DNA from: Anticarsia gemmatalis
Taxonomy: Eukaryota > Arthropoda > Insecta > Lepidoptera > Erebidae
Reading direction: 5' to 3'
NCBI RefSeq assembly: GCF_050436995.1
Contig: NC_134769.1
Location: 6,671,001-6,735,000, forward strand
Length of the DNA stretch: 64,000 nt
This document shows, piece by piece, positions 21,318 to 33,804 of this stretch. The stretch's first letter is position 1. Every line of letters begins with the position of its first letter. Both the position numbers and the translations under genes were made by a program. Below the pieces are notes generated by a model. It saw nothing but the letters and a program-made list of their open reading frames with translations. It searched no databases and had not been told where the DNA came from.

Positions 21318-22721
21318 TGATAGATAAATAATATTATTATATAATCGGAATATACTGTTCAACTAGCGGTATCCAGTTTGTTATCTATCTGTGGTGATAA
21401 TGGATAGAGCGATGGGATTGCGTGATGTACATTTAGTCTTAAATCCAGAGCGCCACGTATCTTTGAGAATGAGATAGTAGTTTGAATTATTTATCAGTAA
21501 TTACTGAGCTGTAATTATATGATTAAGTAGCTTTGGATAGTGCTAACTTTTTATAAAAGTACACGGTGCGTTTTTATTAAAACTTAAATAATTATAAATG
21601 ATATATTATTTGCTATTTTTCTTGTAGGTATTCAGTTCTTACTATAGATTTGGTTGACTAGAATCTGAGTCTCGAAATAATAATATGTGACTGTAATGAA
21701 CGTTTTCAAATTTGAAAAAAGTGCCGTAATTTTTATTGAGATTACGCTATGGAAAGTTTTAAATATTGAATTTATTACACTGAAGTATCATTTATTTTAG
21801 ATAAGTCGTGGTTTTCTTAACTTTAACAAATAAAAACAAATCTTAATGACATATAAAACAAATGTAGAACCCGTATGAATAACATTTGTAAGACGTTTGA
21901 TTTTATACATAGGTAAGTTCAATAAAATAAAATAATAAAATCATAATTAATTTGTGATTTACATAAACATAAATTTAGAGCACTTTCCCTTTCTCGAACA
22001 AACAATCCTCTACCATTTTCAAATTTTAACAATCAAAAATATCACTAAACCGAAAGCCTATCCAAAAAATCTAAACAAATCACAGAAAGTAATTCGGATT
22101 GTCATTCCGACTGTATCGAAAGTGATTGGATAGTAACAATGTATGGACGGATAAACAAATTGCTAGTTTCGACCTGAGTCCCTGGCTGCAAAAACATTGA
22201 GACCGTATAACTCGCTTAACAATCTAACAACAATGTAGCCCAAAACTGATAGGGTTGCCACGAGAGAGATATTTAAATAATTTGTTGTTAATTGTGTATT
22301 TGTTTTTGTTTTAATTGTCTTTTAGTCAGTTGTTTCTTGGCTGGAGAAATGTTATGATGGATGTAAGTTGTGAAGTTAGATTTTTCGATTTTTTTTAAAT
22401 TTTCTGAATCAATTCTTATTGTCTCAGATAGCCAATTAAAATAGGTTACAAGATGCTGGTAAAAAAAATAAGCCGGGATTTTATCAGCTGAATCAATTTA
22501 TGATGTATTAAATATATTATCAGTATGTGTTGTTATAATTTTTACTTTGTAGTCAATTGATATATTTGAGTGCTGTGATTTCTTGTTGGAGATCCTATAG
22601 TAAATAAGCATATAAACAAAATGGAACGGCAAATAACGACTGGTGTGAATGAATTTTCATTTCATCAATCAGCCTGAATCTGATTTCTTGTAAATATACA
22701 ATTAGTTATCCTATATGAAAA

Positions 22722-22973
22722 TCTATACTAATGTTATAAAGCTGAAGAGTTTGTTTGTTTGTTTGTTTGAACGCGCTAATCTCAGGAACTACTAGTCCGA
22801 TTTGAAAAATTCTTTCAGTGTTAGATAGCCTATTTATCGAGGAAGGCTATAGGCTATATAACATCACGCTGCGGTCATTAGGAGCGGAGTAGCAACGAAA
22901 AATGTAACGAAAACGGGGAAAATTTTGACCCATTCTCTTCAGTGACGCAAGCGAAGTTGCGCGGGTCAGCTAG
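22722..22973 (+). mobile_element. Non-autonomous Helitron, 252 bp
   Basis: It starts TCTATACTAATGTTATAAAG after A and ends GCGCGGGTCAGCTAG before T. It has a (gttt)n tract near the left end, 'ctcaggaactactagtccga', 'tttcagtgttagatagcc' and the gacgcaagcgaagttgcgcg end. It is the longest clean copy of the family in the window. Confidence 0.9.
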
Positions 22974-23370
22974 TAACAAATACGTTTCGTTGCTAAAAAC
23001 TTTCCATATTGACATAATCAGCAGTTAGACTGAGTCTTAACTAATATTAAACGACCTGTAAACTCTTGTCACTTGTATAATTCCACATTTCAAGGCAAAT
23101 AACTTGTAGAATATAATTATCACGTATAATCTTTACAGCTGAGAGCATTCACTGAAATTCACTGAGTACGTAACGCGTGTAAAACGAATAGGTTTGTTAT
23201 TAGGTACAGTCATAAGCAAAAATATGAGAACACTTGAAATTTTAATTTAAAGCTTTTATAATATCAAGCCGTGAGGACAAAAATGGAACCTTAGGTAGGC
23301 AAAAATATCCTACTTTTGTATTAGCAAAGGACAATATAAATGTAAAAATAACTTTTGCGGTGTCATGTAG

Positions 23371-23645
23371 ACCCTTACAAGATGGACCGAGGCAACTGGC
23401 AAGGGCTCTAAAGTCCGTGGATGAGGTGGGTCCAGGGCTTAGTCTTATGAAATTCTTTTATGTATAGGCTTCTGTATGTTCTATCGTACTTGTATAAGAG
23501 AGCAGCTACAGCTTTTAGCGGTTGAAACACAACAATTTTGAAGTACATAAACAAGTCGCTCCATGTAAAATGCTGGTACCTAGCTACATCCGATGAGATT
23601 GGAAGCCGACTCCAACATACTTGGAAGAAAGGCCAGGCATTATAC
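23371..23645 (+). mobile_element. LINE 3' region (RTE-like)
   Basis: It contains 'agatggaccgaggcaactgg', a row of stop-interrupted frames, and near the end 'gattggaagccgactccaac' and 'atacttggaagaaa'. The last block is the 3' end also seen inverted at 27950-28035. I know this combination as a frequent lepidopteran LINE 3' UTR. No intact coding part remains. Confidence 0.5.
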
Positions 23646-24217
23646 AAACCGCAGTTATTAAACTTTTAAATTTCAAAATGAAACTGAAAAAGCTGTCGGC
23701 TGAATTTGCTTATGACTATACCTAGTGAAAATGTAGATTATAATTATTTGAGTCTGAACTTTAGATGCTTATATGAGTTTAAGTAACACTTAATGCATGA
23801 ACGAATGACAATTTGAACAATACTGATTATGTTTAAATATTTATCATGAACTTAAATAATGAAAGACAAAACAAAACAAAACAAAACTAAGCTCCTAATG
23901 TTAAAAATACAAATTAATTTCTATACAAATGTATCTTTATACTGGATTAATAAATAAAATTATCCGTTGGTTTTTCTAAATGAGACAGGGGCAGGGCATT
24001 GAGACTAGGCATAAAATGCCTCGCAGTTCAAACATTAAAAACTAAAAAATAAGACTACTATTTATTTTTCCAAAGCCAAATCAAAACTAACGTCTATCTG
24101 TACGCCAATTTACAACCAGTAAATCTGACGGCTTCTTCTATGTATTTACTTTTACAGTAAGCCAGAAAGCCTTACTTACTTTCGATCTATCAATTATAAC
24201 TTTAATTGCATAGTAAA

Positions 24218-24330
24218 TGTTTTTTTTTTTTATTCATTTATTTCAGGCAACTGAGGCCCATAGAAAATACAATAAACAAATTACAAATTAAAACTATAAA
24301 TATACTAATACATACATAATTAATATAACT
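24218..24330 (-). mobile_element. LINE or processed-transcript 3' end with poly(A)
   Basis: On the minus strand 'atgggcctcagttgcctgaa' is followed by ATAAATGAATA and an A12 tail (T run at 24220-24231). The AATAAA-like signal just before the A run fits a retroposed 3' end. Confidence 0.5.
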
Positions 24331-24361
24331 TATAATCGATGTATTAACAAATCAGGTACTT

Positions 24362-24530
24362 TATCAATCAGTCATTCAACCATGCTCATCATTCGGTCAG
24401 CGCCAATCTGCGTCAGTCAATAAAATAGTCATTCAATGAATCGGTCAACTGTCAGTTGATCAGACAATCGGTCAGTATAACGTTCATTGAATCTGTCAAT
24501 CGGTCATTGCTCAGTTACTCAATTAGCTAA
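24362..24530 (+). repeat. Degenerate cluster of TCGGTCA/GTCA-type repeats
   Basis: TCGGTCA occurs at 24393-24399, 24441-24447, 24468-24474 and 24500-24506. Many further GTCA words and tcaatc or cattcaat variants lie between them. The unit length is irregular, so it is not a clean satellite. Confidence 0.6.
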
Positions 24531-25534
24531 TAAACTAGCAGGTTTACCTAACAGTTAACTGACTTGACAAAAGTCAAATCAGCTATTCTTTATGAAATTT
24601 CAATAAACACATTTTTGTATAGAATTATTAGTGTAGTGACGTTAAGATATCGTATTTTCGTTGAAATCAAATGAGTGTCAAATAAAATGTTTCAGTCTAA
24701 TCATTTTAGATGAACCTTTTACGATTATGAGTTTGATAATTTATCGTTAACATAGTCAAGTATCGAATTCCAGTCTTTCTAATATAGTTATTAAACGTTA
24801 TAGTAAGCGTATCAACCCTGCGTTATCGGCGCGGGTCACGGGGCAAACTTTAATAGAGTACAACTAATCCTTGTTCGACTAACTGCATGACATGATAGTG
24901 CAATTTTGTACGTGTTGCAAATTTCATCGCGACTAGATAATTTGTATTGTTTCGTGTATTAGTGGTTGTGAACTAGTTTTGAAGTGATTAGTTTGTGTGA
25001 GGCTATCTGATTAGATACTAAACCAATACCTTGCTACTTCTATATGTCACCTATATGCTTTGCCAAATGTCATGAGTTTGATTCTTACTCTGAAACAAAA
25101 TAAATATTGAAAAAAAGCTACCAAGCTTTTGTATGTGATTTTTTTATGATAAATTTATATTGCATGTTTTTGTAAGCTTGAAAGGTGTTCACTGAAGTAC
25201 ATATTTTATACCTATATTAAAAATAAGATTTCAAACTTTCTAATTATTTGATTAAAATATTTAATCTCAAGCCATATTCTAAAGAGTAACAAAAAACTAA
25301 AATAAGAAAAAATATTTACAACTTCAAATAAACAATATACCAAACTATTTCTTTTATAATCTTCTTACGAAAAAAACACAGCTCAAAGAAAGTTTCCTAA
25401 AACCTACCTTAATTCATTGTGGAGCGAAGACACTAATCTGTTATGATCCGTCTACCCGTATCCGACTGTCTTGAACAATGGCTGCTATATTTCTATATTG
25501 TAAAGGTCTTAGTTCACAATGGAAGAACTAGGAG

Positions 25535-25745
25535 GTTTTGATACTTTGTTTTTTTTGTAATGAAACAAACGAAAACATCGTGAGGAAACCTTGAATGCCT
25601 AAAATTTGTTTAAAACATTTATTGAGGGCATGCAAAGTCCCCAACCCGCACTTGGCCAGCGTGGTGGACTCAAGGCCTAACCCCTCCCTCGTTACGGGAG
25701 GAGACCCTTGCCCAGCAGTGGGACATTAATGGGTTAAAATTATTA
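25535..25745 (+). mobile_element. LINE 3' end
   Basis: It reads 'acatcgtgaggaaaccttga', 'aaagtccccaacccgcactt', 'ggccagcgtggtggactcaa', 'gggaggagacccttgcccag' and 'cagtgggacattaatgggtt', then an (att)-rich tail. This is a well-preserved copy of a very common lepidopteran LINE 3' UTR. Diverged copies lie at 1500, 13155 and 52000 (all inverted). Confidence 0.7.
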
Positions 25746-25989
25746 TTTTTTTATTATTATATTTTTTTTTGTAATAAACGGATATCAAACTTACTTACGC
25801 TTTACGAATTATAGTCAACAGTTATAACTATAATCTTGAAGCAAATACATGTTTTAGCTATTTTGCTATACGGTTATTATCATCTGTTTAAATCAATTCA
25901 GTACTTTCGAGTGATAACAAACATAAAACTTCTTCAGTTATGTCCACTACCGTCAAATGACGATAATATAAATACTTATAATAGTATTA

Positions 25990-26208
25990 TCTATACTAAT
26001 ATTATAAATGCGAAAGTAACTCTGTCTGTCTGTCTGTCTGTCTGTCTGTCCGCTACTCAATCACACTACCACTACCAATTTGCATGAAATTTGGTATGGA
26101 GATATTTTGATACCCGAGAAAGGACATAAAGCTACTTTTTACCCCGGGAAAATGATGCATTCCCATGGGAAAATTCAGGTAGTGGACGAAGTCGCGGGTA
26201 AAAGCTAG
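25990..26208 (+). mobile_element. Non-autonomous Helitron of a second family, 219 bp
   Basis: It starts TCTATACTAATATTATAAATG after A and ends GTAAAAGCTAG before T. Near the left end is a (tctg) microsatellite (26021-26050). The interior has 'aatttgcatgaaatttggta', 'taccccgggaaaatgatgc' and 'gacgaagtcgcgggtaaaag'. The left end matches the first family but the body and right end differ. Confidence 0.85.
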
Positions 26209-26734
26209 TAAATTATAAAATTATAAATAAAAAGAACTTATAAATTATAAATAATAAATCATACGATTTACTTCGCTGAATTGCTATCGCATGGACAGGA
26301 CTAGGACGTTACGAAATTTCACGTTTCAAAATTTCAATACAATTAAGCCCAATAAATTCCTAAATTTAGATTTTTACCTACTGTTAAAAGCTCTCATCTA
26401 AGCCATTGCAACAAGCAGTAGTATTTTAACTACAAGAAACCAACATCGTTCCTACTTAAACGGTAAGTACATTGTTTTTAAAGAAATAACTGTTAAAAAT
26501 GTAGTTAATTACAAAGAAGTTGCCTGTTCACGACTGCGAGGATATAGATTCACGGAAGTGGTAAGAGCGTAGTATACCAAAAGAAATAGTTTTTTGTTAA
26601 GCAAAGATTAAATTGATGACAAGACTTGAAGATTTATCTAGAGTACTGGCCGAAAACAGATGATGACCGAAACGAAAGCAAGAGTTTGAAAGATTTTTGC
26701 CAAACAATGGAATTAACAGTGAAGATAAAAAACT

Positions 26735-26893
26735 AAGTTTTTTAATTCCTAGCCCACTTAAATAAGAAAGTACGACCAGACCTGGAACAATTATTCGTGG
26801 ATCGCTTAAAAAATTGCTCCGTCTGGGAATCGAATCCACGACCTCCTGACGGTAGTGGCGTGGCGACCTAAACCATTGCGCTACGAAGGCAGT
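26735..26893 (-). mobile_element. tRNA-derived SINE, family A, 3'-truncated
   Basis: On the minus strand it begins gactgccttcgtagcgcaat and ggtttaggtcgccac. Box B is gattcgattccc (inverted at 26828-26838). The body words 'ggtcgtactttc' and 'acaattattcgtggatcg' correspond to the copies at 52250 and 52685. A 109-codon open frame across this element is an accident of the SINE. Confidence 0.65.
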
Positions 26894-27164
26894 CAAATTA
26901 TCTATATTGTTATAAGCCGTAATCATATTCTATTCTAACAACAAATACCAGTTCAAATGTACTACAGCTTTATTAACTGGCATTTGTGCGCTTTGTATGG
27001 TTTCGCCAAATTGCTTATCAAAACAATTCCTAGGAATCAAGTTATTAGATACACAGGGATTAATTTGAGCTAAAAGCTGGGCCAAAGGTAGGCCTTTTGT
27101 TAGCTGTCAAAGGCTATTTCTGCGAAATAATACAATAGTTTGGTATTTTGCTGGTATGTTTAGT

Positions 27165-27288
27165 GTAATGACACACCTGTCGAACGCTCGGCAACGAAAG
27201 GTTCGGCACTTCACTCATCGCGACGACGTAACGTGATTATGTGAGGTATTATGTGACTACGTCAATCGTTACGCAGGTGTGTCGCTTA
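27165..27288. repeat. Short inverted-repeat element, about 124 bp
   Basis: The left arm taatgacacacctgtcgaacg corresponds to the inverse of the right arm (cgttacgcaggtgtgtcgct). The interior is GC-richer with further imperfect symmetry. No clear target duplication is visible. Confidence 0.5.
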
Positions 27289-27597
27289 ACTATTAATAAT
27301 TTAACTGAATGTTATTTGTCAATGTTTGACGTAGAGGTCTTTAGGCAGATATTTTTGTGTTTAACGATTTGACTTATAAATAAAGTATTCGAATCAAAAC
27401 AATATCCTTCTACACATAATAAAATAATATCTAATTGTTTTGTAATCATCTAGTTATAGGATTTTCTTATTATTTTATATGAAAAAGAGGTTTAAATCTC
27501 TCTTCTGGTATAGCTACGGCATTCAAGAAAAATATAATCTTCAGCCCTTTCCAGTCAAAACTAAATCACTGTTTAAATAGTGTGGTTAGACTTGGCG

Positions 27598-27680
27598 AAG
27601 TTCAGTCCGGACTCGAACCCGCACTTGAAACTAACGCCCTAGTGTCTCGAGACGTTGCACTTTTGCGCTGACTAGTTTAA
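27598..27680 (-). mobile_element. tRNA-like SINE head relic
   Basis: On the minus strand it starts gtcagcgcaaaagtgcaacg and has a perfect box B, GGTTCGAGTCC. It does not fold obviously as a tRNA. The downstream body is not recognised. Confidence 0.45.
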
Positions 27681-27949
27681 ATTAACTTCCTTACAGTAAA
27701 TAAGATAAAATGGCTGAGAAAACCATGGCATGGCAGTGAGGGGTAGGTTTTTCTGCTAGTATTTTTTGTCTCTTTTACTCCCTTTTTAGGGGTAACGTTT
27801 ATTTGTCATGTTGTTTCGACTTTTGTGAAAATATTTCGTGACTAAGGAAGATGAAAATTTTAGTTTATGCTCTGATTGTAGTACAAGTAATTAGATCATA
27901 AATGATGAATAACTTATGTTTTACTTTAAAGACATTTAAGTTATATCAG

Positions 27950-28035
27950 CCTGCTTTTTTCCAAACTATGTTGAAGTCGGCTTCCAGTCTAACCGGATGC
28001 AGCTGAATACCAGTATTTCAATGTGATGATTATGT
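27950..28035 (-). mobile_element. LINE 3'-end fragment
   Basis: The plus strand reads 'ccaaactatgttgaagtcgg' and 'cttccagtctaaccggatgc', then 'agctgaataccagt'. This is the inverse of a very common lepidopteran LINE 3' end. The start of the block is also present at 23600-23640. Confidence 0.6.
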
Positions 28036-28348
28036 TAAGTTATGATTTCATTATTCACGTAGGGTAATCTAACTCAAAAGTATAAAAAACTAATTCGAAA
28101 ATACAATGAATATAATATTATTTTTGTATGTATTCTTTTCTCATCTTTATAATATAAACGCTAATAAAAATAGTTTCTTATTCATACCAATGTTCAAAGA
28201 CTTTTTTATATTTAAGATTTTTGTTTTCTTTGAACACTCCCAAAAAGCTCACCTCCTCCAGAATACATAAAAAGCTATATAATTCTAAAATTCAAGTAAA
28301 TGCCATTTGATATCCATAATACAGCGGTCACAAAATCAAAATGCGGGT

Positions 28349-28454
28349 CCGGAGGATACAGGGTGTGTCTTCTGAATATTTATCAGGGTATCGGCTCACA
28401 GCTGTGACAATTGAAATTGTGACGAATTTTGAAACACCCTGTGTTTTGATCCGG
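28349..28454. repeat. Short inverted repeat with ACAGGGTGT arms
   Basis: The left side has ccgg and then acagggtgt (28358-28366). The right side has acaccctgt (28434-28442) and then ccgg. An internal cacagctgtg palindrome lies between the arms. It is probably a small decayed DNA element. Confidence 0.45.
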
Positions 28455-29132
28455 TGAATTATTGTATGGGTTTAGTTAGATTTGAATTAAAGGATGAATT
28501 GTTAATTGATAGACCGAATTTTGAATCATAGTAGTATAATTTTGAAATAAAATTTAACCATCTACGAAAAGTATAAATCTTGCAGTGTTTCTGTCTACCA
28601 GGTTTAAATCCCGGTTATATCTATATTTTTATGCTGTAGATCAAACTATTAAAATATCATGGTACTAAGCCACATTAATAAGAAATGTCCCTGATGCAGT
28701 GTTTTTAAGCCCTCTAAAACAATGTCTTGATGTTATAATATTACCTAACACGCTACTTCATCAACCATTTTTCAATGCGCAGGTAGATGAGTTAAGAAGC
28801 AGTAAAAAAACCAAGGCATAAAAAAATAAATCACTTAAAAAATAGTTCCAGTGATAAGATTTAATTAATTAATTAAATCATAACAACTAAGGGCCTTCTT
28901 AGATAATTATGATTATGCACCCCTAATTCACCCCCTACTACCATGGTAGGTGTGTACCGGACAAATTCGTTATTCAGTTAAGCGAATGTAGTTTCATTAG
29001 TACCGAGTCGTAGGTTTGGAGAAACACTGAATAAGATTTAATAGAAGTGGCTCGATTGTGGTCATTATGGAATTAAATAGGGTACCAAATACAATACTAT
29101 ACTAATATTGATTGAGCTTGATATATTAGCAA

Positions 29133-29371
29133 CTAGCTGACCCGCGCAACTTTGCTTGCGTCACATAAGAGAATCATAATTTTCCCCGTTTTTGTAACAT
29201 TTTTCACTGGTACTCTGCTCCTATTGGTCGTAGCGTGATGATATATAGCCTATAGCCTTCCTCGATAAATGGGCTATCTAACACTGAAAGAATTTTTCAA
29301 AGCGGACCAGTAGTTCCGAGATTAGCGCGTTCAAACAAACAGACTCTTCAGCTTTATAATATTAGTATCGA
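29133..29371 (-). mobile_element. Non-autonomous Helitron, 239 bp
   Basis: It is the inverse of the 8931 and 22722 family. The plus strand starts CTAGCTGACCCGCGCAAC and ends ataatattagtatcga, flanked by A and T. The start on its own strand is TCGATACTAATATTATAAAG, one base different from the family's TCTATAC. Confidence 0.85.
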
Positions 29372-30159
29372 TATTACTATATTTAATCACTTAAAGAGTG
29401 CTGTATATATGTGGCATATCTGTATAGTGGCAGTGCGATGATCCATATGATTTGACAATAAATGCTATAACATGGAGGTCAACTTTGGTCCCAATTTTGC
29501 ATTTTTTAATTACTATAAAACAAAAATATGTTCTATACAAATGATTATTAAATAATAAGTAAAACTATGCACAACAAAACAAAATACATTTTTAACTTTT
29601 AACCAGCATATAAAACTTTTGAACTAACGTGCCGCTAGTTTTCTAATTAAATAACCATAATGAAAACTGACACATCCGGCCAGTTGGAAACTTGTCTAGC
29701 CGCGTCTAATTTGTCTGCCTAGGTAGACTGAAGTTTAGGCGACAAATTAAGCTCATGTTTGCAGCTTTGTACACTAATCTATAGTAGAAAATTAGTGGTT
29801 TCTACCACGTCTAGACGACGTCACACTTTATATCTATAATTATATTATTTATGTATTGATGGTAGTTAATTTTGAAAGTTTTATGAGGATGAACATGTTA
29901 GTTTCGATAGTTTGAACTGCGCTTTTTGTATGAATTTAAATATTTGTGCATTCCAGTTTCAATTTACTGATTAAGAAATCTTCTATGTAGTGGTTGTAGA
30001 TGCAAAAAGAATTGAGCACGAATTAACGTTTTTATACTCTCGCGATTGGTACACATAATATTATAATGCAACTTTTTTATTTTCTAACTTATTATATTTT
30101 CCAAAACTGATCGATTTCAATTCTAGAAGATATTGTTCTCATTTTCTGGCTAGGCTTCA

Positions 30160-30240
30160 TTTTTTTACTTGCCGTATTCTTGTGCCGTATTCTTCTCCGT
30201 ATTTTTTTTTACTTGCCGTATTCTTGTGAATTCGGAAATA
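30160..30240 (+). repeat. 44-bp tandem duplication
   Basis: The word acttgccgtattcttgtg occurs at 30167 and again at 30211. The intervening unit adds 'ccgtattcttctccgtatt' and T runs, giving local slippage-type repeats. Confidence 0.7.
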
Positions 30241-30244
30241 AATT

Positions 30245-31845
30245 TGGCATATACGCAATACAACTTTTACATAACTATAGAAATGATTACTACACCGCTT
30301 TTTACAACAATAACATGAAACTTTTAAATCATTAAAAGAACTACCTTCAAAGGTCCACTGTGGCCTCCCCATGGAGGGGGTGAGCCACAATATCCGGTCC
30401 ACCGACTTCCGCTTCCACTCTACTCCTTTAAAACGTTAAATAGCTTTAGAAAGGTTTTAATATATTACGTAAATTCCTAGTAATATAGACCTTGTAACAG
30501 TCACCGTAGCGGTAAATGTAGGTACGCCGTTTTAAAGACCGCGTTTACACCGTACCGTAATATTAAGATTTTTTGTTAGAGGTTACGGAAAAGTTTGTTG
30601 AATATTTAGTGCTACCTATTGTTTGACGATATATAAGCAAAGAAGATAAAAACTTCTGTTTACTTTATTACAATGTTATCATAACAGGAATGGATACGCT
30701 AGGCTTTGCCTATATCATTGGCTATTAACAAAGGGAAGACGATAAACAGTTTAAGATTCAGAGTCATAGTCAAACCAAAACTTTGCAAAAGCTATATCTC
30801 GTAATATACTACTATAATAAACTTGTCATTGACGTCTTAAGATCCTTATCTACAATCATCAAAGAGGAACTAAAAAACTTACTCCACAGGGGACCTAGCA
30901 GTAATGGGTTCCCGGCCATATCACTTCTTCTGATATAAAGACGGACAGGTAGAAAAGGAATCTGTCCTTTTTATTCCAACCCCATATTAGACAGATTTTA
31001 CAGTGGCTCATTTGTAGTAGGTATATGAAACTGCCTTACAGAAGTCTGAGTTCCGAATCAGGATAAAAAAAAATTGTGAGTAGTTTCTGTCAATTCTTAG
31101 AGATGGCACTGACTATATTGTAGTTGAGATCAAAAAAACTCACCTACCTTAAGTCTTAAATACATGACACGTGAAATCGAATTCATGAGTAGTGTGTCTA
31201 AAAATCTTTTGCAAAGTTGGTTAATTTCAATTATATTTCAGCCGTCTATGACAGAAGATAGAACAAAAAGACATTGTATTATGCCATGTCAATTCGTTTC
31301 GAAGAACTCATTACGATAGTTGGCTATATACAAATGCCTTTGTTACGCTACGGTGTAACACACATCCCTGTTTACCGTACCTACAGTAGCAGGGATTAAG
31401 AAGTTGCTTTTTCGAGTAGCTTGCAAACAGGGCCGTACTCCAATGCAAATTCTCTCCCAGGAATCTGAATTTGACAGTCAAATGACGAACGAAGTACCTT
31501 CTATAATGGAAATGGACTGTATTTGCTTATCATAAGTGCTTGATTAGGTTTTAGCAGTTAGTTTAGGGGTTGATTTTGGGAGTTGAAACTAGAAGTATTA
31601 TTAAGTACCTGAGTTGAAGGCCACTCGGACTTTGGTTGACTTTAGAACAGGAAGTCATTACTGATTTGTCATTAGTTCTATTCCCTTAATTAACCTGTTA
31701 TTGCCATGTCTATTATAAAAGTTTTGAGTTATACTGAAGTAGAATTTGATTCTGTTTAAGATTCTGTCACCAATCTATGCCGACCTTGATAATAGTTGCT
31801 TAACATTCTGATAGCTGTTATACTACTAAGAATCGGGAATAAGAA
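30245..31845. other. No gene seen
   Basis: Nothing supportable was found. A GC-richer patch at 30350-30420 (tggcctccccatggaggg) contains a short palindrome, cctccccatggagg. I could not tie it to a gene or family. Confidence 0.35.
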
Positions 31846-31849
31846 TTGA

Positions 31850-31955
31850 GAAATGTATGGATGAAGCAAAGGAAGTTTGTAAGGATCGTACCAAGTAGCG
31901 TTCTCTGGTGTCTGCCTACCGCTAAGGGAAGAAGGCGAGACTTTATGCATGTACC
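31850..31955 (+). mobile_element. LINE 3'-end fragment (DRSKW family)
   Basis: It has 'gtatggatgaagcaaaggaa', 'gtttgtaaggatcgtaccaa', 'tctgcctaccgctaagggaa' and 'gaaggcgaga'. It is a recognisable copy of the ORF2 end and UTR also present at 20165 and 62268. Confidence 0.6.
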
Positions 31956-31959
31956 TTTG

Positions 31960-33640
31960 TCATAGTATGTATGAGAAATATAGAACGTTAGAAAGTACAT
32001 AATTTTTTACACTTGTCTTTGCTTCCATACGTATAAATTTACCAAATATAGATTCCAGAACAGACTCTTTTAAGTGTATTTTGTCTTGCAAAATCCATCT
32101 TACAAAAAGCACATAAAGCTCGACTTCGTTTAAAACAGACCTATGACTAGTTGTCCTAATCTCTTTGACATATCTAGCCGTTCAAAGATTAATATAGAAA
32201 CCAGTATCCTAATAGCAGACTATATCTAATATGTAAATGTAAGTGACTCATAACAAAAACCTTCATATAATTAGGTACTTAATATACAATACATACAAGC
32301 CTAAATACCATTCAAAGTACGTGAATTAAAAAAAAATCTCTTCAACAATAATACTTAAAGAATTCTCCCATACAGGATTTTATATTTCATTCTCACTTAT
32401 GAAATCAAATCACCCTTATTACAGACGTACTAAAGTTCAATTTTCTTTGAAAAATCAAGGTGCGATTCGCGTCAATTTAATTTGGACTTTATTATCTTAA
32501 TGATAAGGTTTAGTATTGATTGTGAGGTTTCCAGTAGACTTTTTTATTAGAAGCACCATACGGCGAAGTCAAAAGCGGTGATCGATCAACGTCTTCGGAG
32601 TTCGGTTCCCCGTTCGATCAAAACGTTAGTTGGTTGATATTATTAATTGTTTATTTTGCTATATAGTTGTTCGTTTGATTGTGTTGTGAATCACTTGCTA
32701 ATAGAGGTCGATGGTCTTGCAAGCCTGTTGTAATAAGAAGATAAGCAGGTGTGTTTGTTACGTTATACATTTAGCGACGTTTGTAGCATAATAATATTAT
32801 TTATGTATGTCGAATTACCTTATAAGAACATTTACATTATCCACAAACAATTTCTTTTGGACTTTTACATTTTTGTTTTTTTTAGAGATTCGAATCTGTC
32901 AATTATTGAATCCATCCTTTTTGAATCAGATAAATCCTTTCCTTCTTATGGTGCTATATGAACTGTCATATAAGCAAATACTACTTATAAGGATAATAAA
33001 ATATACTACGTTTCTGAATAAATTTAAACCCAAAACCCCAATTTACAACCCAAAAAAATCCCCCCAATTTACTCCCCAAAAAATCCACGACAAAAAACAA
33101 AACGTTCACAAAACAAAAACTATAATTCAACCAAAATCGAAAGCGGAATAAGTTGTGAACTGTAAAAACGCCGCATTACGGCCACAATTTTTTAATTTCT
33201 CAGTTATTAGGTTTGTCCGGCTAAGCTTCGTTCGAGTTGGCTCAGTGCCGAATACATTTGGCAGTGGTGGGTACCCAAATTACTGTTTGCATTAGACTGT
33301 GTATGTGTTTGGCCAATATTGCGATGGTGATCAGTTTTAAGCTGTATTTTCGAAGCCGATTATCTATAAAACTGACTGAGTCATCATCATTATTTGCAGA
33401 CTGGTTTTGTTGAGTACATTTGTAGGTAAAATCAAGCAATGGCTAAATATCGCAGCTGTCTAGGATCTCTTCAAATATCTCTATTTACATTTTCTATGTT
33501 TAGATTAGGGGTAGAAGTGGTCGCCAAGGCCAAAATTGGTCGAAGACCATCATTATCCTACTTTGTCGTGATCACCGTTTTTGAGTTGTTACGCAATGAT
33601 AAAATAAACTATCGGCCATCTGCTCCTTCGTCTGACGGAC
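31960..33640. other. No gene seen; contains a C/A-rich run
   Basis: AT-rich DNA. The open frame at 32807-33151 ends in a low-complexity Lys/Gln/Pro tail that comes from a C/A-rich run (33027-33130), so I do not call it a gene. A possible tRNA-like word cggttccccgttcg lies near 32602. Confidence 0.4.
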
Positions 33641-33644
33641 TGTA

Positions 33645-33800
33645 GTTTTCAGTTCCACTCCAATTAGCCATAGCATGATGTTATATAGTCTATATAACCG
33701 TTCTCAATAAATGAACAATTTAACTCAAAAATACTTATTCAATTTGAACCAGTAGTGTAGCCTAGCCCGATCAAACAAACAAACTTTTCAGCTTCATGAC
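33645..33800 (-). mobile_element. Degraded Helitron
   Basis: It matches the inverse of the 8931 family at low identity: 'attagccatagcatgatg', 'tatatagtctatataaccg', 'aataaatgaacaat', 'aacaaacaaacttttcagct'. Both ends are lost. Confidence 0.55.
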
Positions 33801-33804
33801 AAAA

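Noticed and set aside
26597..26926. 109-codon minus-strand open frame
   Set aside because: It runs through a tRNA-derived SINE head (box A and B visible) and has no protein-like features beyond that.
32807..33151. 114-codon open frame, longest in the window
   Set aside because: The second half is low-complexity Lys/Gln/Pro from a C/A-rich run, and the first half is AT-driven Phe/Leu/Ile. No motif or splice context.
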